The notes: a model not told the origin generated them from the letters alone. DNA of 64,000 nucleotides from Mytilus galloprovincialis (GCF_965363235.1 NC_134838.1:3725001-3789000), one strand, 5' to 3'. Counted from the stretch's first letter, positions 46,801 to 57,539 are shown. Made by a program: numbers and translations.

Positions 46801-49257
46801 ATGTCTTTACATTAAACAGTATGATTCAAAATCGGAAGTCAACCTTTGTAACTTTCGTTGATTTGCAGAAAGCCTTTGACTTCGTTGATCGCAACTTACT
46901 GCAGTACAAACTGAAGGGAATAGATGGTTACATGTACAATGCTATATCCAGTTTATATGTTAACACTGAGTCTTGTGTGCGTGTAAACGGGTTCCAAACA
47001 AACTGGTTCCCTTGTGTAAATGGTATCCGACAAGAAGACAACCTTTCGCCGACGCTTTTTTCAATCTTTATTAATGACTTAGCTGTTGAGAATAAAAATT
47101 TGAACATGGGTATCCCGGTAGAAAATGAAATAATCAGTATATTGTTGTACGCTGATGAAATTCCTTTAGTGACTGAAAACGAGCGCGATATGCAAGTTGT
47201 TCTTGACGTACTTAATAAATGGTGTGAGAAATGGAGATTAAACGTAAATAGTGCAAAATCAAGTGTTATGCACTTCCGGAAAGGTCGAATTCCACGGACC
47301 AGTTCAACATTCAAAATTGAAATGAACAACTACAAATCGTTGAGCAATACAGGTACCTGGGCGTTATTTTTAGCGAGAAACTTAAGTATGCTGCTGCAGT
47401 GGATGCATTTGCCAAAGCCGGTGGTAGAGCACTTGGTGCTGCTATTTCAGAAGTTCATTCATACAAAGAAATCGGATTTAAAACCTTTGAAACTGTGTTT
47501 AACTTCTGTATCAGCCCTGTTTTATATTGTTGCTCTGGTGTTTGGGCTACAATACTTATCATGACATTGATATGATACAAAACAGAGCCGTATGATATTT
47601 CTGTGGTTTACATCGGTTTGCACCCACTATAGCATTAAACAGTGAACTTGGCTGGTTACCACTAACGCAAATACATTGGTGAAATATGGTACGCCTATGG
47701 AACCGTCTCATTCTTATGAACGACGAGAGACTCACGAAAAAAGTTTTCGAGTGGGAGTATAAGAATAATGGATTATGGTGCACACAAGTTATGGACATCT
47801 TTAATAAACTTGGTTTAAGTTACATCTATGAAACAAATAGTGGACATGCAAGAAGCTAAAGAAAAACTTTTATGTTATACTGAAAGTGAATGGAAATACA
47901 AATCTGCTTTATCAACGAAATTACGAACATTTGTGACCTTCAAAGAAAATTACGAAGTAGAACAGTATATCATATCAAATCTGTCTAATCAAGAACGATC
48001 GGCTCTTTCCCAATTAAGATGTGGGATTCTTCCTATACGCATTGAGACTGGAAGGTTCCGTAACGAAGCGTTACCAGACCGAATATGTGTACTGTGTGAA
48101 AAGCTAGAGGTCGAAGATGAAAATCATTTTATGTTAAACTGTCCATGTTATGACAAACTTAGACAAAGGTTTATACGAAATAATTATAACTCATTTTTTA
48201 TACTGTCCAAGTATACCTCTGGAGACGGTCTTCCGATCATAGGGTTTGGACGCAGGTTCCAACTGTTTTCCACCGCATATTTGGTATTTAATGTAGTTTG
48301 ACCCGAGTTAACTCGTTTTAGTTGGTTGTTCCTGGCCGGCGGGATCGGGATGAAAGAGCCTTTGTTATTATTTGGTATTTAACTAAATATACAACATATA
48401 TGTCATATATCAGCATTCAGTAATCATCTATAATTGTATTGATTTATTTATGTATTTATTCTTATGAATTGTATTTTCAACTTATTAAAATCCGGTGTCC
48501 TTCAAGCTGTCTGGTCTTATCATATCGAAAGATATTCAACTCGTGACATCACAACAAGTATTTGTGAATTAATATGCTGTTCAGTAATCGTTGAATATAT
48601 TTTTACATTTAAATTCTTTTATTAGCTATTCTATAAATCCTTTTTCGTTCTTTTTATTTTTAGAATTTCCTTTTTTATTAAGTTTTGAAATCTCTGATAT
48701 TTGACCCCGCGATGGAACACAACTAACAAGACATTTAATGTCGAAATGCGCATATGGTGCAGTTAAATTGGTACCGTTGATGTTAGTAATATTTGATCAT
48801 TTAATCCTCACCTAGAATATTTGACAGTCGTCCACTAAGTGTATTAAAATATTTAAACAAAATTAAAGAAGTAATCATCTTCCAAAACTATCGTCTGTAA
48901 CCATACAAATTTGCATTGTATGACCACAAATAGATTAACGTACCACTACATACCAATTATTGTAAATACTCAATAAGATAGCTACTTACCAACAATACTC
49001 ATAGGATCCGCTATCAAAGTAACATACATGTCTGAAATAGCCAAATTTACAATGAAAACAGATTGCACTTGTTTTAGTTCCTTTGTTTTCGATACAATCA
49101 TTAAAATCATAATATTTCCAAAGGTGCCAACAACTGATGCAATTGTTAAAAATATAATACTAAGTATAGCAGATACTGGGGAATCCTGAATAAATTCAAA
49201 TCGTCTGAAATATAGATTATCGGTCCTGGTACTGTTTGATGTTAAGCTGTTATTCAT
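37804..49257 (-). CDS. Class A GPCR, melatonin-receptor/moody-like (receptor 3; exons 48990-49257 and 37804-38558)
   Basis: Predicted 340-residue receptor built like its paralogues: exon 1 (89 codons plus one base) ends DPMSIVG at a GTAAGT donor, and exon 2 resumes KIEGRPFFLQYP. NRY falls at 129-131 and the TM7 motif is NWLIY (292-296), again without the Pro of NPxxY. The N-terminus has NNS and NST glycosylation sites. Exon 1 is clearly diverged from those of receptors 1 and 2 (EFIQDSPVSAILSIIF), while exon 2 is close to receptor 4. The 10.4-kb intron holds a LINE, a PLE-2 copy and other repeats. Exon pairing is inferred from order, strand and phase. The usual Met at the start of the exon 2 open frame is Leu (TTG) here, which supports reading exon 2 as internal. 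Confidence 0.82.
38797..38905 (+). repeat. Dispersed repeat, family B (partial)
   Basis: It contains AACTCCGAG and AAACGGAAAGTCCCTAGTCA. It lies in the receptor 3 intron. Confidence 0.6.
39320..39462. mobile_element. Palindromic foldback MITE, ~143 bp
   Basis: The arms TAGATTATAACATG / CATGTTATAATCTA and CCCATATCGGCC / GGCCGATATGGG pair around an AAGCTT centre. A smaller inverted pair (ATTATCATTGGTCATCT / AGATGACCAACGATAAT) follows at 39927-40027. Confidence 0.75.
40320..42360 (-). mobile_element. Penelope-like retroelement, PLE-2, long broken copy
   Basis: The minus-strand protein remains begin near 42360 (SVEDYARQWAKREKED, VVPADKAPN). They continue through KCSTKPLSNLLTSI and FDLSTLYTSIPHSKL to the palm segment with YIDD and end in the 3' tail at 40320. 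This order is that of Penelope-like reverse transcriptases. No endonuclease was seen in this copy. The copy is broken in several places and carries an internal insertion with an (ATT)n tract (40981-41020) beside a repeated segment. It lies in the receptor 3 intron. Fragments elsewhere are at 2935, 7095, 40070, 43620, 49690 and 57540. Confidence 0.75.
43050..43410 (-). repeat. Dispersed repeat, family C (reverse copy)
   Basis: It opens with GATGTGGTATGATTGCCAAT and continues with the reverse complement of the 7215-7450 copy. It also runs into text such as GTTGGGACAGGCATATACAT, seen in longer mussel repeats (recalled). Confidence 0.6.
43620..43905 (+). mobile_element. PLE-2 3' tail, plus orientation
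   Basis: GTGACCTACCGATTTAGAC and GTCCCTCTGGTATCTTTCG frame a copy of the PLE-2 tail, inverted relative to the main copy 1.3 kb to the left. Confidence 0.6.
44100..44475 (+). repeat. Diverged family C repeat
   Basis: It has weak but ordered matches to the 34430 copy (CCCTGCCGCATT, TTGTAACAGAAATCTGGCCG, GAGAGTCGTCTTATGGCAAT). Confidence 0.4.
44985..48395 (+). mobile_element. APE-type non-LTR retrotransposon (LINE), 5'-truncated and decayed
   Basis: The remains of ORF2 appear in order: an apurinic-type endonuclease (GSGGVGFLLN, CYLPPENSPWG, LLGDFNSRIG, VVDYICVP; about 45000-45546), a linker, and reverse transcriptase (GTSPGIDLLYYE, NYRGISLLSVLAKCY, VDLQKAFDFVDR, LLYADE). A C-terminal Cys/His region follows (ICVLCEKLEVEDENHFMLNC, to 48301). 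The catalytic YADD reads YADE. The frame is broken by stops at about 45547, 46438 and 46556 and by frame changes near 46000, 46750 and 47350, so it cannot make the enzyme. The domain order suggests the CR1/Jockey/I side of LINEs; the clade is not resolved. It lies antisense to receptor 3 in its intron. Confidence 0.85.
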
Positions 49258-49689
49258 TTTTAAATGTCAGATCTAGAAATTAGCATGCACTCGTAAAGAA
49301 AGATTCAAATAGACCTCAAGATACGTTGTTGGAAATTGACTTTGAAACCTCTACAATCTTTGCGCAACATTTTCACGCTTCTCATAAATATCCAAACCAA
49401 CCAAAGAAATCTAGTTTAATTTTATCCAACGAAATTGGATTTGTGTCCGACAGTCTCTTTGCTTTATGGAAGACCGAGTAAATGAAACGGATATTTAAAT
49501 ACACCCACACACAAAAAAAGCACAAGTTGTAACATTTTTTATCAACAACTTGTGTTTAAAACAAAGCATAACTATATAACTTATTTTAGTTTTTGTATTT
49601 CTTGTTTTTACGTTAGCATTTTATGTTCCTCATTCCGATTTCTTGAGTTAACGATGTACTAAGGTGAGGTTTAGAAAAAGATGCCCGTA

Positions 49690-50045
49690 CAATTTGCAAA
49701 GGAAATTACCTCAACTTTACCATTTGAACAAGAAACTCATGTGGGAAACGTAAGATTAGTAATATGGTATCATCTAGGAGATACATACTCTAACAACAGG
49801 CGCTGCTAAAATGTAGCTACATAAAATGGGCAGATCAAAATTTGGAAAGCTAAATTTATCCCTTTTCGTCGTACAGTTTAGTTTATAATTGATCCTCAAT
49901 TTCTTGGGTAAGTCTAGAATGATGCAGAATTGTATTCTTTATTCTAAAAATTGATGAGATCAATGCCAGTACCAACACAGTAACCACATTTGAAATATTT
50001 AAGAGAACACATCGTCTACAAAGGGGAACGTAAAGTTGAAGGATT
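49690..50045 (-). mobile_element. Diverged PLE-2 fragment
   Basis: The text around 49765-49830 (GGAGATACATACTC, GGCGCTGCTAAAATGTAGCTAC) and 49850-49910 matches the interior of PLE-2 (compare 41025-41150) with many differences. It lies upstream of receptor 3. Confidence 0.55.
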
Positions 50046-50054
50046 GAAAAAAAG

Positions 50055-50330
50055 TATAACAAAAATACCGAACTGAGAGGAAAATTCAAAAGTCCTTAAT
50101 CAAATGACAAAATCAAAAGACTCAAACACATCAACTGAATGGATAACAACTCTCATATTCCTGACTTATGATAGACATTTTCGTATGTAGAAAATGGTAG
50201 ATTAAACCTGGTTTTAAAGCTGTCTTAACCTCTCACTGTTTCAGTCGCATAAAATACCATCATATTGACAACGATGTGTGAACGAAGCAAACAGACATAA
50301 GAGGTTTCAATGGCTACCTTCGTATTCGTT
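50055..50330 (+). repeat. Dispersed repeat, family B
   Basis: It contains ACCGAACTGAGAGGAAAATT, TCAACTGAATGGATAACAAC and CAGTCGCATAAAATACCATC. Confidence 0.6.
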
Positions 50331-50407
50331 TTATCTCTGCCCAAGCCCAGGAGTCTGAATTCTGGGGTTTCGTTCATTTTAGTTTTATCTGTTCCAAATA
50401 ACAAGTC

Positions 50408-50490
50408 TTTATATATATATATATACACACCGTATTTATTTACTTTTGCTAAATATATATATATATATATATAGCAAAAGTAAATAAACT

Positions 50491-50554
<64 letters not shown>

Positions 50555-50580
50555 CAAAAGTAAATAAACACGGTGTACAG
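50408..50580. repeat. (AT)n microsatellite inside an inverted repeat
   Basis: Three AT runs are separated by TATTTACTTTTGCT and its complement AGCAAAAGTAAATA, which occurs twice. The outer words ACACCGTATTTATTTAC and GTAAATAAACACGGTGT are also inverted. It abuts the 3' end of PLE-1; a shorter AT run abuts the other PLE-1 end at 54140. Confidence 0.8.
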
Positions 50581-50589
50581 AATGTATAT

Positions 50590-53097
50590 AATAATATTTT
50601 TAAATTTGCAAACTACATTTCACATCAAATAATAACAGTTCGTTAAAATATTGTCACTAGCGCTTTCATGCCTTCTGGCAATCTTCAGGCGACGTTTTAA
50701 CAAAGTCCTTGACGACACTGCCGTTGGTAACGTTTATTACGTTACAATAACGCTAAGGGGAGATAAATCAAACGTGTTTACGTAGATCCGTTTAATTTTG
50801 GCTGAAAGTCCTTTATAAAGTGTGCTTCCTTTGCCAGTCTTTTATATTTGTTCGATTCGCTCATTTTATAGAACGGATATACGGTAATTTTCCACTACTG
50901 CACGTTTCGAAATGTTCGCTCACATCTTGCATTCGTGTGGATGGATCTCGTATCTGTTGTCTGTGAACACGAACTCTTTGACAAATTGAGTTACCAGTCT
51001 GTCCGATGTACCATTCCTTGCAAGTGCTGCATACAATACAGTAAATAAGGTTTACCGTTTTGCAATTCATGTCTGCATTTGGAACAATGGTTTGGCCGTT
51101 TTTCAATGTTATTTGCGGCCGGTTGCCATATATTCACAAAGACCACATCTAGGGTCATTACATTTTGAAACGTTGTATTGTATTCCATTTGGGTCATAAA
51201 ACTTAGCCCTTGTTAAAATCTTTTTAAGATTTAAAAGCTGTCTTTTACTTTTCAGGAATTTTTCTGTAGGGAAAAGCTTTTTTAATTTTTTCGTTTTTTG
51301 TAAAACTGGCAAATTTGCTTTTATGACGTTGAATATGTCAGGATTGTACGGGTTATGAGTGCTAACAAACGGGATAAGTTCTGTATTACTCTCTTTACGT
51401 GCTGTGGACCTGAGTTCCGTCATTGGTATTGCTTTTGCCTTTTCTATTCCCTTTTCTATTAGTGGGTTTGGATAGTTTTGTTCTTTCAAAAACACCTTTA
51501 GTTCATTCAAACGTAATTCCTTCGTGAAATCATCACTCACAATTGCACATACACGTCGTGCTAGACAAAACGGGATGTTTCTTTTCGTATGTGAAGGATG
51601 ACAGGAATGAAAATTCAAGTACTGGTGGGTGTCGGTCTTCTTATAATATATATCTGTGGTTAAGGTTGTTCCATTCTTTAATATTAAAATATCTAGAAAT
51701 GGCAGTCTTTTTTCGCTAGATTCGATGGTAAATTTAATCGAAGGATGTAATGTGTTTATCAGACTATGAAACTTCTCTAAATTGTGACTTTTGTTTAAAA
51801 TGATAAAACAGTCGTCTAAGAATCGCTTCCATTCCGATTTTACGTACACTTTAAAAGCTGTATCAAATTCACTTTCAACTTGTTGATACATTTTATCCTC
51901 CAGAAATCCCATCACGAGAGTTGCGTATGTTGGAGCAACTTTTGTTCCCATAGCTGTACCAGAGATCTGTAGATAATATTTTCCATCAAAGAAAAAGGTG
52001 TTATTATCTAGTATGATTTTCAATCCCTCCAACAAAAAATTATTCGAAAATCTTTGGTCGATAATGTGCCTATATGACTCTAGCCAAAATTTTACAGCAT
52101 CTAATCCTAGTTTGTGCGGTATATTGGTGTAAAGACTTGTTACGTCGAAGCTTACCAATATTGCATCTTCTTTGACTTCGGCTGGTAAATGATTTAAAAA
52201 ATCAAAATTATCACGGATAAAACTAGGTACATATGGCATAAAGGTTTCAAAATTAGGTCAATGAAATGGCTCAATCTATGAGTTGGACACTGCGGTCCAG
52301 CAACAATAGGCCGAAATTTTAAATCTTTTGGTGAATTTATTTCGATATATGCGCAATTTTGTTGTTGAACTGCTGTTTCTACTTCCTTACTTTTGTGGAT
52401 TTTAGGTAGTCCATAAAAGTTGCTTGTCTTTACCTCAAATTTTGTAAGATAGTCAACTTCCTTTTCAGTAGTACAATGAGGAAATTTTGAAATAAGTTTG
52501 TTTATATTTCTCTTAGTTTTCTTTTCCATATTGTCGTTGAGTTCCCGATAATATTGTTTATCATTGAGCTGTTCCTGAATTTTGTCTCGGTAATATATTC
52601 TGTCCATTATTACTAATGCACCACCCTTGTCAGCTTCTTTTATAATTATCGATTCATCTTTTTGTAATCTGTATAAAGCTTGCTGTTGTTTAAATGGTAA
52701 ATTATTTTTTACTTTGTCCTGTGGCTTCGGTATTAATGGAAAGTTTGACAGATGATTAATGTATAAGTCTAAATCTTTATTTTTTCCTTTTTCCGGTGTA
52801 AATGTAGATTTATTTCTTACAATTGATTCGTCAGCTGTCTTTGATTCTTTATCCCCAAAATGGTTTTTTAGTCTTAATTTTCGGCAAAATTCTTTGATAT
52901 CCACTGAGAGTGTATCAGTGTCAGCTGGAGGTGTTGGAGTATATTTCAGTCATTTATTTAACACTTTCATTTCATCGGAATCAATTTTGCGATTAGACAA
53001 GTTAATTATTTTTGGGTCGACCCTGTTACTTGTTTCAGATTGGTTTCGGAACGTTCCTCTATTTGGTAGGCGGTTTTGTTCCGACCCACACCTAAAA
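50590..53097 (-). mobile_element. Penelope-like element PLE-1, minus copy (RT plus GIY-YIG), broken
   Basis: Coding remains in order are IIKEADKGGALVIMD and FYGLPKIHKS (RT fingers), SFDVTSLYTNIPH, SGTAMGTKVAPTYA, FLDDCF (palm) and a C-terminal GIY-YIG endonuclease (CKEWYIGQTGNSICQRVRVH). The RT-then-GIY-YIG architecture is that of canonical Penelope elements. The reading frame has about three breaks. The 3' non-coding end carries a hammerhead motif (50642-50701). Very high similarity to the inverted copy at 53098-54140 suggests a young insertion. Confidence 0.88.
50642..50701 (-). ncRNA. Hammerhead ribozyme motif of PLE-1, minus copy
   Basis: It has the same sequence as the motif at 54036-54095, read on the minus strand: core CTGAAGA, stem II TGCC/GGCA, GAAA, minimal stem III AGCGCT, and cleavage after CTA. 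It lies downstream of the endonuclease region. Confidence 0.7.
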
Positions 53098-54140
53098 AAT
53101 GAAGACCCATCAATACCTGAATTTTCATTCCTGTCATCCTTCACATACGAAAAGAAACATCCCGTTTTGTCTAGCACGACGTGTATGTACAATTGTGAGT
53201 GATGATTTCACGAAGGAATTACGATTGAATGAACTAAAGGTGTTTTTGAAGGAACAAAACTATCCAAACCCACTAATAGAAAAGGGAATAGAAAAGGCAA
53301 AAGCAATACCAATGACGGAACTCAGGTTCACAGCACGTAAAGAGAGTAATACAGAACTTATCCCGTTTGTTAGCACTCATAACCCGTACAATCCTGACAT
53401 ATTCAACGTCATAAAAGCAAATTTGCCAGTTTTACAAAAAACGAAAAAATTAAAAAAGCTTTTCCCTACAGAAAAATTCCTGAAAAGGAAAAGACAGCCT
53501 TTAAATCTTAAAAAGATTTTAACAAGGGCTAAGTTTTATGACCCAAATGGAATACAATACAACGTTTCAAAATGTAATGACCCTAGATGTGGTATTTGTG
53601 AATATATGGCAACCGGCCCGCAAATAACATTGAAAAACGGCCAAACCATTGTTCCAAATGCAGACATGAATTGCAAAACGGTAAACCTTATTTACTGTAT
53701 TGTATGCAGCACTTGCAAGGAATGGTACATCGGACAGACTGGTAACTCAATTTGTCAAAGAGTTCGTGTTCACAGACAACAGATACGAGATCCATCCACA
53801 CGAATGCAAGATGTGAGCGAACATTTCCAAACGTGCAGTAGTGGAAAATTTACCGTATATCCGTTCTATAAAATGAGCGAATCGAACAAATATAAAAGAC
53901 TGGCAAAGGAAGCACACTTTATAAGGGACTTTCAGCCAAAATTAAACGGATCTACGTAAACACGTTTGATTTATCTCCCCTTAGCGTTATTGTAACGTAA
54001 TAAACGTTACCAACGGCAGTGTCGTCAAGGACATTGTTAAAACGTCGCCTGAAGATTGCCAGAAGGCATGAAAGCGCTAGTGACAATATTTTAACGAACT
54101 GTTATTATTTGATGTGAAATGTAGTTTGCAAATTTAAAAA
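53098..54140 (+). mobile_element. Penelope-like element PLE-1, truncated inverted copy
   Basis: The frame 53099-53959 carries the C-terminal part of the PLE-1 protein, from YLNFHSCHPSHTKRN through a GIY-YIG domain to FQPKLNGST. It is essentially colinear with the minus copy and differs at a few residues. It starts exactly where the minus copy's 5' end stops, so the two share a head-to-head junction. 3' non-coding DNA with a hammerhead follows, then an AT run. Confidence 0.88.
54036..54095 (+). ncRNA. Hammerhead ribozyme motif of PLE-1, plus copy
   Basis: Stem I is bipartite. GTTAAAA (54036-54042) pairs with TTTTAAC (54089-54095), and GTCGC (54044-54048) pairs with GTGAC (54080-54084) using one G-U. 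Core CTGAAGA is at 54049-54055, stem II TGCC-AGAA-GGCA at 54057-54068 (with a T-T base step), and GAAA at 54070-54073. Stem III is the self-complementary AGCGCT, and the cleavage triplet CTA ends at 54079. Position 7 of the hammerhead core tolerates any base, so CTGAAGA is acceptable. Hammerheads are known from Penelope-like element terminal repeats. Confidence 0.72.
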
Positions 54141-54675
54141 TATATATATATATATATGTGTTGTTGTGGTTACGTCCGTTTTAGCTATACCTTAGTTTGA
54201 AACCAGGAGCCTGTATTTCAGTCGTAATCATTAATAGCTGTATACATTCATTACATTTGAAATGATAAATGCTTCAATCAAATTGTTAGTTTCATCTTTT
54301 GAAGGTGTTTAATCATTCGGCTAGCTTGGCTTTTACAGCTGGCCTTATGGTATAAGGTGTGCTCATCATTGTACAACGTGTTTTGCTCTGTTTTGCACTT
54401 TCCAGTTCAGTGTTCAGTATCGTTCAATCTGAATGGCAATCAGATAACGTCTCTATATCTCTGTTAGTCATGCATTTTACACAAATTCATTTGATTATAA
54501 TTATGAACACTGCGTTGACCTACGGACAATATAACGTTGAAGTATAAATAGCGCATGCTCGTAATATTATGATGAAGAGGCGATAGAGAGCAAAGAGATA
54601 TTCATCAAAAAACGAACTGAAAATGTGACCATGACAAAAATACGAAAGACTACCAAATGACAAATAATTATTTAG

Positions 54676-54950
54676 AAAAAGTAAAATAACCAAAATACAG
54701 AGAACAGGAAAATTTTAAACGAAAAGTCTCTTATAAAACGGCAAAACTTCAATACATCAAACGATTATTCCAGACTTGAAGTAGGCATTTCTTTATGAAA
54801 AAGGTGGATGAAATCTCGTTTTATCGCTAGCTACGCCTCTCATATTTGTCACAGTCGTATCAAATTCCATGATATTGACAACATTGTTTGAGCAAAACAA
54901 ATAAACGTAATAGGTTAACATTTCAAATATTGGTTGGGGTTCAGCAGTCA
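54676..54950 (+). repeat. Dispersed repeat, family B
   Basis: It contains AAAGTAAAATAACCAAAATA, AAAAGTCTCTTATAAAACGG and GTCACAGTCGTATCAAATTC. Confidence 0.55.
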
Positions 54951-55887
54951 ACATTGTTACACTTTAATCGTTTGCTAGTTTCAAATAGTAAAGACAAATT
55001 GTACGGTATTTTTGGTGAACTTTGGTGTATCAGTTTGTACTTTTTGAATATCTATTTAAAACCAAAAAATAGTGCGATGACTGTTCTGCTAAACAGCCAC
55101 AAAAAAGTTAAGTTACCTTAAAAAATACTTTCTTTGCCATAAAGATACAAAAACAAAGTCTACTTTTTTAACGCTGCCAAGTTAGATACGTCGATTATAT
55201 AATTCCATGGACCATCAAGACTTTAGAAAGTATATTTTAAAGATTAACCTTTCCAAAATGTCAGTTGAAAGTATTCTATTCAATTCTAATTTCAATACAT
55301 TTGAGCGATTGAGCTTAAAAGACATAAATTCCCTAACATACACAATTACTTAGTATATATTAGTAGTAGTTCATTGAAAACTTTGTTCACTAACCTTATC
55401 AAAATGCATGTATAAATCAAAGCTAAATCCGGTCTGACATGTCTTTTTGATTGCTTCAACACAGGAATTTCAAATGTTAAGTTTATGCATGTATATTGAT
55501 GAATTTCTTATAATGCTTGAACATTTACATTTTTCTAATTTACACATTGGAACAAACAATCTTTTCAAAACAAACTTCTGACAGCTTTACAATTTTTTTG
55601 TTGTAACTATTCCATTTTCACATTAATCATCTCACCATTAGTTTTATGACGCGTTTCTTTACATTGAAATATAAAGTTAAACATGAGATGATTAATTAAC
55701 GTTACCAGTTTAGAATAAAGAATAGCACAATGAGCTTTTGGTCATTGGATTAGGGACTTTCCTTTTTGAATTTTCCTTTGATTTTTGTATTTTCGTGATT
55801 TTACTTTTCTAAATAAACTGTTCAAAGATACCCGGCTTATTATTTGGGTATGCCAGACGTTGCGTTTCGCCAAGAACAACTTTCTTA
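54951..55887. other. Intergenic A+T-rich sequence
   Basis: No gene was recognised. There is a small inverted pair TTAATCATCTCA / TGAGATGATTAA (about 55624-55695) and a reversed family B fragment at 55735-55815. Confidence 0.35.
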
Positions 55888-56830
55888 CTTATGCCGGTGT
55901 TACACATTAGCGTATAGACCGACGTGCACCAGACGTACAGAGAAAATGGACTAAGTCCGTCTACGTTATGTGCACGCAATAGAAAAGCTAAGACGTCAGA
56001 CGCGCGTTGCACATGTTGAAAGTACGTCAAAATTAAAAAGTATTCGCTTGGAGAACGTTTTAACTCCATAAGTTTTATGCAGCAAAAAATGTTAATCTAG
56101 CTCTAGCGTTTTTCAAAAGTATACATGTTCGCTACACGCACGTAACACATACATTACAAGCGCGTTGCATAAGTTTGAGATCCGTTTAGGGCATTTTGTA
56201 TACGCCTCGAGATCGTTCGATTTTTACTTGGACTTATGTGGAGCGTGTTTCTAACATACGCCTGGCGTATTTTCAGCGCTTCGTGAACGTATTATACAAA
56301 CACACCCATGGCGTTCTGACATTCAACAAATCTTGCTCTGACATTTATATAGTGGTATATGTCCGTGAATTTACAAAACCATGTTTATCCAGAAGTAGAA
56401 CACACAATGTAATTGATAATTGAAATTGGGTTTATATCTAAGAGACAACAAGCCGACCAAAGAGCAGATACATTCGAAAGCCACATATATAGGGTCCTTA
56501 CTGCAGTAGGAAAATCCCACACCCGGAGTTGGGATCCAGTTGGCCCCTTAATAAAAATGTGTACTAGTTCATTGAAATACCTCATACTTATGAAAAAGAA
56601 AGATGTGGTATGATTGCCAATGAGAAAACTCTCCACAAGAGACCAAATGACACCGAAATTATCAAATATAGATATATAAAATGATATATTTAGGTCATAG
56701 TAGGACCTTCAACAATGAGCAAAGCACATTCTTTGTAGTCAGACAAGTCAGATGCGTCAACAATCACAAGAGAATTGACAGCGCCTGGCGTACGTCGGTG
56801 CTATACGCTGATATGTGACGCCGTTATAAG
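55888..56830. mobile_element. Non-autonomous TIR element, ~940 bp, CpG-rich
   Basis: The left end CTTATGCCGGTGTTACACAT and the right end (in reverse complement CTTATAACGGCGTCACATAT) are inverted and continue with AGCGTATAG. The interior is rich in ACGTACG/CGCGCGTTG words unlike the A+T-rich surroundings. A family C fragment with its neighbour block (about 56400-56720) is inserted inside. No transposase was seen. Confidence 0.65.
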
Positions 56831-56869
56831 AATTTGACAAAAGGTACGTACGCTTGATGAATCATATAT

Positions 56870-56995
56870 AAGAAGTTATCAAGGTACAAGGCTTATAGTT
56901 TGATACGCCAGACGCGCGCTTTGTCTACATAAGACTAAGTGACGATCAGATCAAAATAGTTAGAAAGCCAAATAAGTATAAATTGATGGAGAGTT
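56870..56995 (-). repeat. Hammerhead-bearing dispersed repeat, copy 4 (decayed)
   Basis: The reverse complement shows the family text. The CTGATGA core has lost bases (CACTTAGTC) and GAAA reads CAAA, so the ribozyme is dead. Confidence 0.65.
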
Positions 56996-57184
56996 GGACG
57001 GAGAGTTGTCTCTTTGGCACTCATACTTCATTTTCTTATATCTATATAAAGCTGAAAAGCATTGATGACCCAAAATTTCAAAAATTTATCCATAAGTAAT
57101 CTATGCCTGGGATAAGAAAATCTTAATTTTGAATAATTCATACTTTTGCAAACAGTTAATTAATAAAATTTACCATTTAATTGA

Positions 57185-57325
57185 TATTCATGTCAACATC
57201 GAAGTGCTGACTACTTGGCTAGTGATACTCAAGGGGACGAAACGTCCACCAGCAATAGCATCAATAAAGTGGTGTAAATAGTTATCAAAGATACCATGCT
57301 TATATTTTGATACACAAACCCCGTT
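57185..57325 (+). repeat. Second hammerhead-like repeat block
   Basis: A compact fold is possible at 57216-57254: CTAGTG / CACCAG outer stem, GATA, CTC..GGG hairpin, then ACGAAACGTC before the closing strand. It lacks a proper CTGATGA core. It is followed by AGTTATCAAAGATACCA, the same word that begins the reversed 150-bp repeats at 56870 and 63640. Confidence 0.4.
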
Positions 57326-57539
57326 TGAGGGGTCCTTCATGATTTAATTATTTTTTAATATTTTACGTATTTAGGCAATCCTAATTAAAGCTCTTATAGG
57401 ACTGAGATAACGCTGCGCCTCAATATTTGTCGATAAAGGATCATAACACTATTTTGGAATGTCACTACATAAAATTAGAAAGTTATACTAGTGCCTACGT
57501 TGTCCTTATATAAGGATGTATATAAATACTTGAATTAGG

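Noticed and set aside
45733-47329. Minus-strand frames antisense to the LINE
   Set aside because: They mirror the RT and linker coding strand and have no independent motifs.
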